Assembly (NCBI GenBank): GCA_036768485.1
Contig: JAVLUZ010000729.1
Location: 186,001 to 250,000 of the forward strand
Direction: 5' to 3'
Length of the DNA stretch: 64,000 nucleotides
From: Mermis nigrescens
Taxonomy: Eukaryota > Nematoda > Enoplea > Mermithida > Mermithidae
Made by a program: the position numbers and the translations under genes. Positions 20,951 to 33,906 of the stretch are shown here, piece by piece. Within the stretch, counting starts at the first letter, position 1. The number at the start of each line of letters is the position of its first letter. The notes under the pieces were generated by a model, which saw only the letters and a program-made list of their open reading frames with translations, did not search any database and had not been told where the DNA came from.

Positions 20951-21140
20951 CAACAATCTTACAGCACAGGATGTGTTATATCACGTCCTATCCTGTAACA
21001 CTGGGTATGTTATATCACGTCCTATCTTATAGCATAGGGCATGTTATATCACGTCCTATTGTATAGCATGGGGTACGTTACATCACGTCCTATTGTATAG
21101 CATCGAGTATGTTGTATCACGTCCTATCTTATAGCGTCGG
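20951..21140 (+). repeat. Minisatellite 2, unit about 40 bp
   Basis: About five units of ATGTTATATCACGTCCTATC followed by TTATAGCATRGGGT. It abuts minisatellite 1 directly but shares no sequence with it. Confidence 0.85.
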
Positions 21141-22204
21141 ATTCAAGTTTGTACAATGTTCAACTTTGCCCTCATTGTAAACAAATGCAAAAATTTGCAT
21201 ATTAAATTAGCCGCTAGAAGCAAAAACATTTGGATTTGTATTTTCGAAAGCCGCATGTTTGCTGCTTTCTTTCGAAAGCTGCATGTTTGCTGCTTCCGAT
21301 TGCTTCGCATTAAATTTCACGCGCGCTGGTTTACAAGGTCAAAAATTTTGACTTGTGCAAGCTCTTTTTCAGTGATTAATCATGTTTATAGGTACCCGTA
21401 CGTGATTTCCTTTCAGCCCGTCTCATACATGTTTTATGATGCCAGATCGTATATTTATAGTAGCGAATATGGAATCAGCGGTCTCAGAAACCCCAGGGCC
21501 AAATTTTGGAAGCAACAGTCAATCTGTGCTTCTGCAAAAAGACAAAAACCTAAATTTTACGCTATGCATAGGGTACCTTTGGGCTCCCGTATCTCAGAAA
21601 CCAATCCGTGGATTTTCTTCAAATTTTACAGTAAGGTTAGTCATAAGATATCCAAGAATTAATGAAAATTTTAAAGAAATTTATCCGCTGCGATTCGAGA
21701 TATTTGATAAAATACACTTGTAAATCACGTTTTTCTTACGGCATCACATCAGTTTACAATGTAGTGTAAAGTGGTTTACACCAGTCGATAGCGCATAAAA
21801 ATTTGATCTAGGGTGGCTTTAAAATTTTACCCTGCGGCAATTGCATAAGCGGCTAGAGCTACCAAAACTTTTTACATAAATCCGTAGTTTCCGGGTTTCA
21901 GGAGTCCGATCGAGCCATTTTGATCAAAAAATTGTAATTAGCGCCCGAGAATACCCATTGAGTGAAAATATAAGTATCACAAAATTATCCAGTAAAAACT
22001 TTTTGCCTGACAGCACACACACACACACACACAACTCGAAATTATTTTTATAGATAGCTCGATTAAAGTCTGTGACTACTCAATATTATGTAGGTCCGAT
22101 CTCCGCACTCATAAATTTACGCTCACTCAAAAGCTTCGGTCAATTACCTAGGCCAAAATTCTGTGACAACTCCATATTATGGTCTGTATCACAGAAGTTT
22201 GACC
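21141..22204 (+). other. Unassigned, with (AC)n near 22013-22031
   Basis: The stretch ends in CACACACACACACACACAC and a TTTTTATAGATAG motif seen at the ends of many invertebrate retroelement remnants. GAAAGCCGCATGTTTGCTGC is tandemly doubled near 21247-21290. No coding domain recognised. Confidence 0.35.
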
Positions 22205-25688
<3,484 letters not shown>

Positions 25689-25689
25689 A

Positions 25690-26291
25690 ATAAATGCTAT
25701 AATCGCAATCCGTCGGCTTATCGTCTGACATAGTTTTTAAAATTTTTGCCCAAACTCGTGTGAAACAGACTACATAGATAGTCTATTTTTTAACCTGGGG
25801 CATGAAATCGCGCAATAAAAAATGTCTTATTACTGTAGTACCTGATTTCTTCGTGACGCGACAGAGTGACCAAGTCCTACTTTTATCTCCATACTCATGG
25901 ATTTACATTCATTCCGAAGGTACGATCACTTTCCCTAGGCCAATTGCTTACGGAATCTATTGCGCGTATAATTGATATCTATGCACAGGGTTCTTTGAAA
26001 CGGGCAAAGATTTATATTGATTATATCACGGCGGCAAGTCAATACTTTCATACAAACATAATGAATTCATTACTACTGTGTGATGTTGGCGTTCTCGCAT
26101 AGGGTTGCCTTGCCTGCCAATTTGCTGCGGTTTTTCCCCCATTTTTTTCGAGGCCGCTGACATTTTTTAGCCATTAGGCTTTTTGCGCCTATTCTTAACC
26201 ATTAGTTGGGAGGTTGTAGGCAGTTTGGGGTAAAAATTGGGGGTTTTCTGTTAATAGCACTTGGCTGGCCTGGCACCCTGCTCTCGCAGCG
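25690..26291 (+). other. Intergenic, nothing coding recognised
   Basis: 25880-25960 loosely matches the sequence just before TTTACAC copy 2 (22090-22160, CTCATAAATTTACGCTCACT and CCTAGGCCAA). This suggests that copy 2 split an older repeat. Confidence 0.35.
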
Positions 26292-26707
26292 GATCGGACC
26301 AGGGTTGGCAAGGCTGGGTTTTTTGTGGGTTTTTTGGGTGCAAGAAATCGTTGGGTTTTGGGTTTTTTATCCACAGGTTAAGAATTTATTTGTAATGGAA
26401 TCAAATACTGTGGGGTTGTATTGTCAATGTTTTTTGTATCATGGTTGTTCCTTTTACTATTGCTTGCGATGCGATGCACGAGGTTAAGTGTCCATCCATT
26501 CTTATCCTCTCCTCCTTCCTGTTGCTGTTTTTCTCCTATAGTATATACTTTTCAAATGAGAAAAGCCGCCCAATAAAGGCTATGTGGCAATGTGGCATGA
26601 ATTTACGTTGAAGGAGCTTGGCGACTAATCGAGCTGAAGAGCCGCAATGCGTTACTTCTAATTAATTTGATCAATATTTCAACTCTACATACCTACATAT
26701 TTCGACC

Positions 26708-27577
26708 ATGGGTAAAAAAAATGGCGTACCGAAGATCACGGATACCAGCCTACGTTCTAAGTCACCATCTCGAAGGTCCAACTTTGATTTACTTGATGAT
26801 ACGAACGATAATTCTTGTGATTGTATCATTTGCTACAAGTTAGTTTCTGATGACGACACTGCCTTATTATGCGATTTTTGCGACCGTTGGGGTCATACTT
26901 CTTGTTTGAAAGTTAATGATCATGATTATGAAACTTATTCAAAGCCCGATTCCACTTTCTATTGTTTCCACTGTAAACCAATTGTGAAAAAATATTTGCA
27001 TATTGAACGTCGCTTAGATGATTTTGCTACTAAGCTTGCCGATTTAGAAAAGAAAGTTGATCGTCTTGAACATTCTCGAAATTCTACCAATTATGATAAA
27101 AACGAACTATCTGCTCTGATTAATGATGCTATCGAAAGAGATTCTAAGAAATGTAATGCTGTTCTGTTTAACTTGCCTTTATCGAACAGTGTTGAGGACA
27201 TTGATCAGGTCAAACGGCTAATCGATTCTCATTCTGATGGTCACGATCTAGTATCATCTGATGTTACACGCGTCTTTCGTGTCTTTCTTTCTTTCTTTCG
27301 CGTCCAGTTTGTCAAAGTTTGCCTAGCGTCGGTTCAGGCAAGGCATCGCTTCGTTTCCTTGATCAATAAGACAGTCCGCGTTAAATCCAAAGACCAACTT
27401 TCGCGTTTGCGGTGCCGTCCTGATTTATCATTCCTTCAAAGAAAACGTCAACGCGAACTGGTTTCCGAGCTCAACGATCGTAAATCTCGAGGTGAAGAAG
27501 GTCTTTTTATCGATTTTCGCGCCGATTGTGTTAAATGCAAACCGAACCGTAATATTAATAACCAACTCTTCACCTAG
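26708..27577 (+). CDS. LINE ORF1 protein (PHD-like finger, coiled coil, RRM-like)
   Basis: 289 residues. Residues 37-89 form a PHD-type finger: C39, C42, C55, C58, H63, C66, C86, C89, with W61 in the usual place. Residues about 98-125 are a charged heptad-like helix. Residues 147 to about 235 have an RRM-like order (NAVLFNLP, then FVKVCLASVQARH), followed by the RPDLSFLQRKRQRELVSEL basic segment typical of ORF1 proteins of the group. These proteins bind element RNA. It ends in TAG in the same frame as ORF2. Confidence 0.85.
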   Translation: MGKKNGVPKITDTSLRSKSPSRRSNFDLLDDTNDNSCDCIICYKLVSDDDTALLCDFCDRWGHTSCLKVNDHDYETYSKPDSTFYCFHCKPIVKKYLHIERRLDDFATKLADLEKKVDRLEHSRNSTNYDKNELSALINDAIERDSKKCNAVLFNLPLSNSVEDIDQVKRLIDSHSDGHDLVSSDVTRVFRVFLSFFRVQFVKVCLASVQARHRFVSLINKTVRVKSKDQLSRLRCRPDLSFLQRKRQRELVSELNDRKSRGEEGLFIDFRADCVKCKPNRNINNQLFT

Positions 27578-30368
27578 GTAGTCGCGCCCCTTTCTCGTAC
27601 TTTGCGTTTAAAAGTTCTGTATTTCAATATCAGAAGTTTGTTAAATAAGCTAGGTGATTTAAAACTGTTACTAAATAGCAAACAGTTTGAAATAATACTT
27701 TGTTGTGAATCTTGGCTTTATCCTGAAATTCCAGATAGTCTACTTTGCAGTTCAAATAATTACCAAATTATTCGATGTGATCGGTTAAATAAACGTGGGG
27801 GTGGACTTATAGTTTTTGCTAATAATAATCTACATATTAAACACATCAAAATTCCTATCAATTTTCCTGCCTGTGAAATTTTAATTTTTGATTTATGCAA
27901 TACTGATTTCAAAACTAGATTTATTCTAGCTTATCGTCCTCCTACTTATGATATTATGTATGCTGAAAGTCTTTGTAATTCTATTGAATGGGCTTCTAAT
28001 GTACCTTATCCTTTATTAATTGTTGGTGATTTTAATCTTCCTAAAATTAATTGGGTCTCCAACACCTTTCCTTCTGATCCCATCAATACTTTATTTTATG
28101 ACACCTTCTGTACAACTGGTTTGGAGCAACTAATCCGTAGTCCAACTCACGATAATAATATATTAGATTTGCTTTTTTCACTTAATCAAGCCATTAACGT
28201 GAAGATATCACCTCCTTTTTCTGTTAGTGATCATAATTCTATTGCTTTCGAAATTCAAGGGTACGAAGAGACAAATCACATGCCCTCTTGTTTAAATTTT
28301 CGAAAAGCCAATTACGAGTTAATTTCTATGCGATTAGCCACTGTTTCTTGGCCCGATTTATTTAATCAGTGTACTTCGGCAGATGATATGTATAATGTTT
28401 TTGTTTCAGTTCTTCAAACTATTAGTTCTGATCTAATACCTAAAAAAGTACATAGAAATTTTAAAAGTATTTCCTAAACACATCCGTAAGTTATATTTAA
28501 AAAAACTTAAATTATGGAAAAATTACAAAAAGTTCAAAACTCGAATAAATCGAACTATCTATTCTAGTTTCTGCAAATCTATAAAAAGAGAAACCAAAAA
28601 TTTTTACGCTAAAGAAGAATTAGAAGTTTTGAAATCAGGCGATATCCGTAACTTTTACAATTTTGTTAATTCTCGTTTAAAAATCAGGAAAAGTTCATTT
28701 CCCCTGACTTTATCTAATGGTATTGAATTAGATGACGATCATGTAAAAGCTAATCATTTTAACTCATATTTTGCCTCTGTTTTCACTGTTGATGATCAAA
28801 ATCTTCCTGTTTTTCAGGCTCGTACTTTTTCTTCGTTAGCAGAAATGAATTTCGATGTAGACACCGTTTACAGAGCTATTCGCGAATCTAAACCAAGTAC
28901 TGCATGTGGCCCTGATGGCCTATGCTCATTTTTTATTAAAAAACTAAGTTATTTGCTTTCTCCTCCTCTTGCTTCTATCTTTGAAACTTCTTTTCGATCA
29001 GGTTCAATTCCAAAATTGTGGTATCAAGCAAACGTAATTCCAGTTTTCAAAAATAAAGGTGATTCTGCTTGTGTAGAAAATTATCGTCCGATTTCGTTGT
29101 GTTGCTCTCCTTGTAAAATTATGGAAAAAATTGTTAATAAAAAGATTCTGGATTACTTAAATATAAATAATTTACTTTCTCCTCTCCAATTTGGATTTTT
29201 AAAAGGTCGATCATGTGAAATGCAATTGCTAAAGTGTAAAAACGAATGGGCAAAATTTATTGATAGAAAATCTACTGTAGATGTAATTTTTATCGACTTT
29301 AAAAAAGCTTTCGATTCTTTATCGCACACAAAATTACTTCATAAACTTTCTGCATATGGTCTAAATGGTTTTCTTTTCAACTGGCTTAAATCTTTTTTAT
29401 CCTCTCGATCTCAGTGCGTTGTTGTTAATAGTTCTTTTTCAGATAGCTTTAATGTAACTAGCGGCGTCCCGCAAGGGAGCGTGATAGGGCCAACCCTTTT
29501 TCTGATTTACATTAATGATTTATGTGATAATATGAGTAGTCGTATTCGGTTATTTGCTGACGATGTTAAAATGTATAATTTGTCCTCTTCTAAAACTATA
29601 CTTCAAAACGACCTTAATAAGCTTTATACATGGTCGCGTGAATGGCAGCTTCAGATATCTATTGATAAATGCTCAGTTTTGTACATGGGTTATAATAATC
29701 CTAAACATCAATATTTTATTGGAAATCAACTTTTACCTTCTGATTCTGACTGTGTCCGCGATTTAGGTGTTCTAATGTCTCAAAATTTGAAATTTCAGCA
29801 GCACTATCATGAAGTGATTAAAAAAGCTTCTCAGCGATCCAGTCTGATACTGAAGTTATTCTTCTCTCGTGATCATAAAATTTTGTCTCGTGCTTTTGTT
29901 GTATATGTTCGTCCGCTTTTAGAGTACTGCTGTACCGTTTGGAGTCCTTATCGTATTCGAGATATTGATCGTATCGAGCGAGTTCAGCGCAAGTTTACCC
30001 GTTGTATTTTTGGTTTTAACAGTGGTTTGTCATATAATGATCGTTTAAAAAGTCTGTCGTTAGAACGTCTCGAAATACGCCGTATTCGTTTTGCTTTATC
30101 CTTTTACTATCAGATTATTAATGGAAAATCACACATTCTCTGTGACGAGTTTTTCGCATTTAATCGCAACTATACTCGCTCTGTCAATAACCTTAAACTG
30201 ACTGTTCCAGTAGCTCGTTCAGATATTCTCAAGTATGATTTCAGTCATAGATATGTGAATCTGTGGAATTCACTTCCAGTTGATGTTGTAAATTCACCTA
30301 GTTTAGAAATTTTTAAACGCAAACTAAATGCTTTTGATTTTTCTGTTCATCTGAAGGGGCACGTGTAA
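27578..30368 (+). pseudogene. LINE ORF2 (APE endonuclease and reverse transcriptase), one frameshift
   Basis: The frame continues directly from the ORF1 TAG with no Met until about 27957. The endonuclease keeps FNIRSL, the catalytic ESWL, GDFN and SDH motifs (27608-28250). The reading stops at 28475-28477, and the reverse transcriptase frame, shifted by one base, can be read from about 28470 (FPKHIRKLYLKKLKLW) to 30368. RT motifs: YRPISLCC, DFKKAFD, SGVPQGSVIGP and the catalytic FADD at about 29550. A one-base insertion near 28460-28472, in an A/T run, explains the break. Apart from this the enzyme looks complete. Confidence 0.85.
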
Positions 30369-31089
30369 GTTTTCACGTTCGTGACTGCGTGTCCCGTTGC
30401 TGACGTTTTAGTCATATATCGTTTTATCATATCTTTGTATCGTACGCTGTGTCTTTATTTTTACCATGTCTTGTACGTTTTGCAATAAATCTTTGTTGTT
30501 GTTGTTGTTGTACTAATATGGCAAATTTTTTTGTTTTTTTTTCTTGAAGCAGAGCAGAATTTATGAAGAAATTTCAATATTATGCATTTAAAAATTGCTC
30601 TGCCCGATTTTTCATTTTGTTCACACAGCAGACAAGCAAGACTTGTGAAAATTTGCGAAATGGTGAACTTCTAAAAATACTACTCCTACCCGATTTTTCA
30701 TTCTTTTTACTTAGCTGCTACGGAGTAGAGCCAGATCTCTAGTACCTTAATATTCTGATATTGTTCTTAAAGATTTGACTGTGTTTAAGAGAGATGCATA
30801 TGTATAGGTATGTGGCATGGATTGTGCGTGCTTGTGAATGACCAATTTTGTTGTTGAATTTTGTGTACTAGCTGAATAAAGTTGTTATTTACTTGTTTTG
30901 TTTTGTGTCTTGAAGCTGTTGAAGTATTCTCAGCTACTATCTATAGCTCGAGCTAGAATTTTTATAAAAAAGCCCCATAAAAAACCCTTAAAAAACCCAC
31001 AAAAAAACCCACAAAAAACCAAAAAAAAACCAAGAAACCCAAAAATTCGAAATTTTCAAATCTGCGTTGTTTCCATTCCTGGATCGGAC

Positions 31090-31261
31090 GACAAACTAAC
31101 GAAGTGCCCCACGTTTTTTTACACATTTTGGGGTTTTTGTAAACCGAAATTTCGAGAAGTAGAAAGAATTCGAGCTTGATTCACACTGTGAAAAATTTTT
31201 TGTATTGCAAAAGTGTGTTCTAGAAGGGAAAAAATCAAGAATTTTCATTGATTTTTTAAAA
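31090..31261 (+). other. Nothing recognised
   Basis: Short stretch between hAT-K and a tandem array. No gene seen. Confidence 0.3.
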
Positions 31262-31700
31262 TGTTTTTCATTAATGCTCCCGGCGCGCGGCGCCGATCGC
31301 AGCACTTTTATCGACAACTTGTTCTAAAATTTCACTATAATATAAAATCCTCTACTGAACAGATTTGGACAATTTTTGTAATGTAAAAAGGCAAGTTAGA
31401 GAGCCTAAATGTCAGAATTTTCCTGGCGCGGATCACTGCACTTTAGTCGACAGCTTGTTATAGAATTTTAATATGATTGGAAATTCTTATCTTCTGCGCG
31501 AATTTTCGGGCAATTTTTGTTATGCGGAAATACTTTTAAGAGGTAAAATTTCACATATTTTCCGGCGCTTCGCGTTGGATTAATTTAGTTTTAGTATTCG
31601 CTATTTATATTCAGGTCGCGCCGCGCCGATTGCAGCAATTTTATTGCAAAAATGCGTTTTAGAGAGGCAAAATTTCGAAATTTTCTGGCACAAAGCGCCA
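31262..31700 (+). repeat. Degenerate tandem array carrying the GGCGC hairpin
   Basis: Three to four imperfect units of about 140-160 bp: a hairpin-like CGGCGCG.GGCGCCG, GATYGCAGCACTTT, ATCGACARCTTGTT, ACAATTTTTGTAATG and a GAGAGGC block. Hairpin-like sites lie near 31277, 31422, 31562, 31617 and 31688. Confidence 0.6.
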
Positions 31701-32257
31701 TTTCGAAAACTGATTAAGTTTTTATTCTTATATCAGACTCTAGATATCGGCTAATAGTGCACTAGTGAAGGTCTAAACATACATTTTTTGGAGATAGAAT
31801 ATATTACTGATCGATGTATTCATTACAGTACCTACACTAAACTTACAATAAGAAAATGTTAAAAAACTCGTTTTCGGTCTCGCCATTTTATGTAGGATGA
31901 ACTTTCTGCAAAAAGCATCGGTTTTCCAACATTAACGCTCAATTTTTAAATATTCTTTAGACCTTCTAAAAATGTGAACCAAAAATTTGAAACGGTAGAT
32001 GCAGCACCGTTTTCCCGCTTCTATAGTGCTATTTTCAGCCAAAATTTCGTAATGCCGAAAAAATTTTCGAACTAGATTCGCAGGTTTATATATTAAAAAT
32101 AAAAGTTTTAATATTGTCTAAAAGATTGATCAGTTTGTTTGTGTAAAATATTAATTTTCTCTATTTTATGCTTGATAGAAAAAGTCGGCACTTTTGCAGT
32201 TTAGGAGATATGGAGGAAGTTCTTGAGTTTTTCTGTAATATGATGAAGTATTGTAAC
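31701..32257 (+). other. Nothing recognised
   Basis: AT-rich, no match by eye to other repeats and no exon. Confidence 0.3.
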
Positions 32258-32515
32258 CTGGCAAAAAATAAGCCTCGGTTTGTTTCATTTGTTCCGCTCT
32301 CTGCAACCCCATTAGCTCAGGCTGATTATTTGCCTGGTAGCGACATAAATGCACCTGAACTTGGCTTAGGCTCAGTATCAAGCATCACATTCGTATCAAG
32401 CAGAAAATAAGTCTGGGTTAATGGGGTTAAAGCGAGTTGAGCGAACGAAGCGAGCAAAGCGAGCTGTTATCCCACAATGCTATCCCACATTAGCTTAAGA
32501 CTTATTTTTTGCCTG
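32258..32515. mobile_element. Short inverted-repeat element with CCTGGCAAAAAATAAG ends
   Basis: The ends CCTGGCAAAAAATAAG and CTTATTTTTTGCCTGG match 15 of 16 as inverted repeats, about 255 bp apart. Inside is a run of GCGAG/GCGAAC words (about 32432-32462). No clear target duplication. Confidence 0.5.
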
Positions 32516-32639
32516 GTATCAATATGGATCCGCAACATAAGTGCGGCGCTAGGTCAAATTTTCAGGGGTGGGGCTGAAAATTGACCATCGGTAGAATAGC
32601 TGTTTTAATAGCGAAAAAACGATGGTATCGCTCTAAAAC

Positions 32640-32930
32640 AATCGTTTTCGAAGATTTTCAGCAAATAAATAGCCTTTTTAAGCTTAAAAACATAGCTGTA
32701 TAGCCTTTTTAGACTCACAAACATAGTTATATAGCTTTTTTGGACTAAAATGAGCTATTTAGCTCTTAAGGAGTCGAAAAAATAGCTATATATCCTTTTA
32801 AAACTCATGAAAGACGACTATATATCATTTCTGAGCTTAAGATGAACTATATAGCTAGTTTTATTACTGTAAAAAGGCTATTTAGCTAATTTTCTGAACC
32901 CATAAAAGGCTATACAGCAATGGTTTTTCG
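32640..32930 (+). repeat. Degenerate tandem array of AGCTATATAG words
   Basis: Six or seven imperfect units of about 40-45 bp, each with a version of ATAGCTATATAGCCTTTTTA and a GACTCAWAAA spacer. Confidence 0.6.
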
Positions 32931-33250
32931 GGCAAAATCGCTGTATCAGTTTTCAAAGCTCATGGGGGTAAAACCCCTCACCCTCCCATGCTCTTGTGTT
33001 TCCTTCTTGCTTTTTTTCTTTCATTTAGTTCCTTTTTGAAGGAGGGCAACTGTTTTTTTCTAAAAATGCTTTTTAATCTCGCTGAGAAATGTTATATCGA
33101 TAACGAAATTTTTCTCTTAATATTAAAGATCATTATTTTGTTCGCGTTTTGGATCAACTTGATGCGGCTTTTCGAATTTTCTTATTGTAGGCCGTATTCA
33201 TTATAGGACTGCAGCTTTATTGTTTGTTGTAAAATACTTTTGAAGGTGAT

Positions 33251-33475
33251 CAGACACATAACAGCTCGAAATTTCGAGAAGGGGTAGCCAAGTCGGCCAT
33301 CTTTAAGGAGGGAAAATGACCTTCAATTTTTGGCCAAAAAGTACCTAAAAATGACGTGGAAATGCAAGTTTTTGTCGGAAATTTGGGAAAGGGGGGCGGT
33401 ATAAAATTTCCGTCTCTAGGAGGACTACTAATTTTGGGTGGCGATCCCCGTCCTCTTGTTGCACACTTATATATG
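33251..33475 (+). mobile_element. hAT-C just upstream of the NRK-MoaE start codon
   Basis: Left CATAACAGCTCGAAATTTCG, body GGAAAATGACCTTCAATTTT, right GTTGCACACTTATATATG. It ends 30 bp before the ATG. Confidence 0.65.
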
Positions 33476-33505
33476 TGAGGAAGATACCTGCTTAATTAAT
33501 TAGGC

Positions 33506-33906
33506 ATGAAGACTGTAGACCGTATCGTTGTTGGTCTTGGGGGCGTCACGTGCGGTGGGAAATCGACTATAGCGCGATTATTAAAAGATAAATTGATGGA
33601 GGATGACGTTGACGGAATAAACGTCGTTTTATTGAATCAAGACGAGTATTATGTCGTTGAAAACAGAATGAAATATTTACCCGAATACGATTACTGTCAT
33701 TGGGATGAGCCATCCAGCGTCGATTTTGATAAATTGAGCGATAACTTGGAAAAAAATTTGGAGCAATGCCAAACTTTGGATAATAATCATAAAAAGCTAG
33801 TCATTATCGTCGAGGGAAATATGATTTTTCAATGCGATAGATTATCAGGCGTGACTGATTTGCGATACTTTTTTCGCGGATCTTACGAAGATATCAAACG
33901 AATACG
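33506..33906 (+). CDS. NRK-MoaE fusion, exon 1 (P-loop kinase)
   Basis: ATG at 33506 starts MKTVDRIVVGLGGVTCGGKS. It is the first Met, just ahead of the first beta strand and P-loop, as in the NMRK family. The exon holds the P-loop, the NQDEYY region and a VIIVEGNMIF strand, and ends at SYEDIKRI plus a split Arg codon. Donor gtagga. A hAT-C copy ends 30 bp before the ATG, so the 5' UTR or promoter is transposon-derived or lies further upstream. Confidence 0.85.

Larger units (their letters stand above)
26690..30510 (+). mobile_element. Jockey/CR1-type LINE, nearly full length
   Basis: It has a PHD-like ORF1, an APE endonuclease, a reverse transcriptase, and a 3' end with AATAAA followed by (TTG)n at about 30493-30510. 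The microsatellite tail and the domain set fit CR1/Jockey-group non-LTR retrotransposons. The 5' boundary is not visible; ORF1 starts at 26708. It lies within hAT-K. One frameshift in ORF2 is the only damage I can see in the conserved domains. Confidence 0.85.
26300..31081. mobile_element. hAT-K: non-autonomous hAT-type element carrying a LINE
   Basis: It is bounded by an exact 8-bp duplication, GATCGGAC, at 26292-26299 and 31082-31089. The left end CAGGGTTGGCAAGGC and the inverted right end CAGGAATGGAAAC match partly. Both flanks hold GGGTTTTTT-type runs in inverted orientation (26310-26370 and 30960-31040). The middle is the LINE at about 26.7-30.5 kb, inserted later. No transposase is seen. 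Confidence 0.8.

Noticed and set aside
21156..21662. 168-residue open frame
   Set aside because: No family recognised, contains a short internal tandem duplication, and overlaps another frame of similar length. No splice context. Not supported as a gene.
20440..22060. CCCGGCGTTGCCCTGG and (AC)n...ATAGATAG as ends of one retroelement
   Set aside because: These phrases are common in invertebrate retroelement remnants, but no domain or boundary ties them together here.
32168..32410. 80-residue frame near the inverted-repeat element
   Set aside because: Spans the end of the element; no homologue recognised and no splice context.
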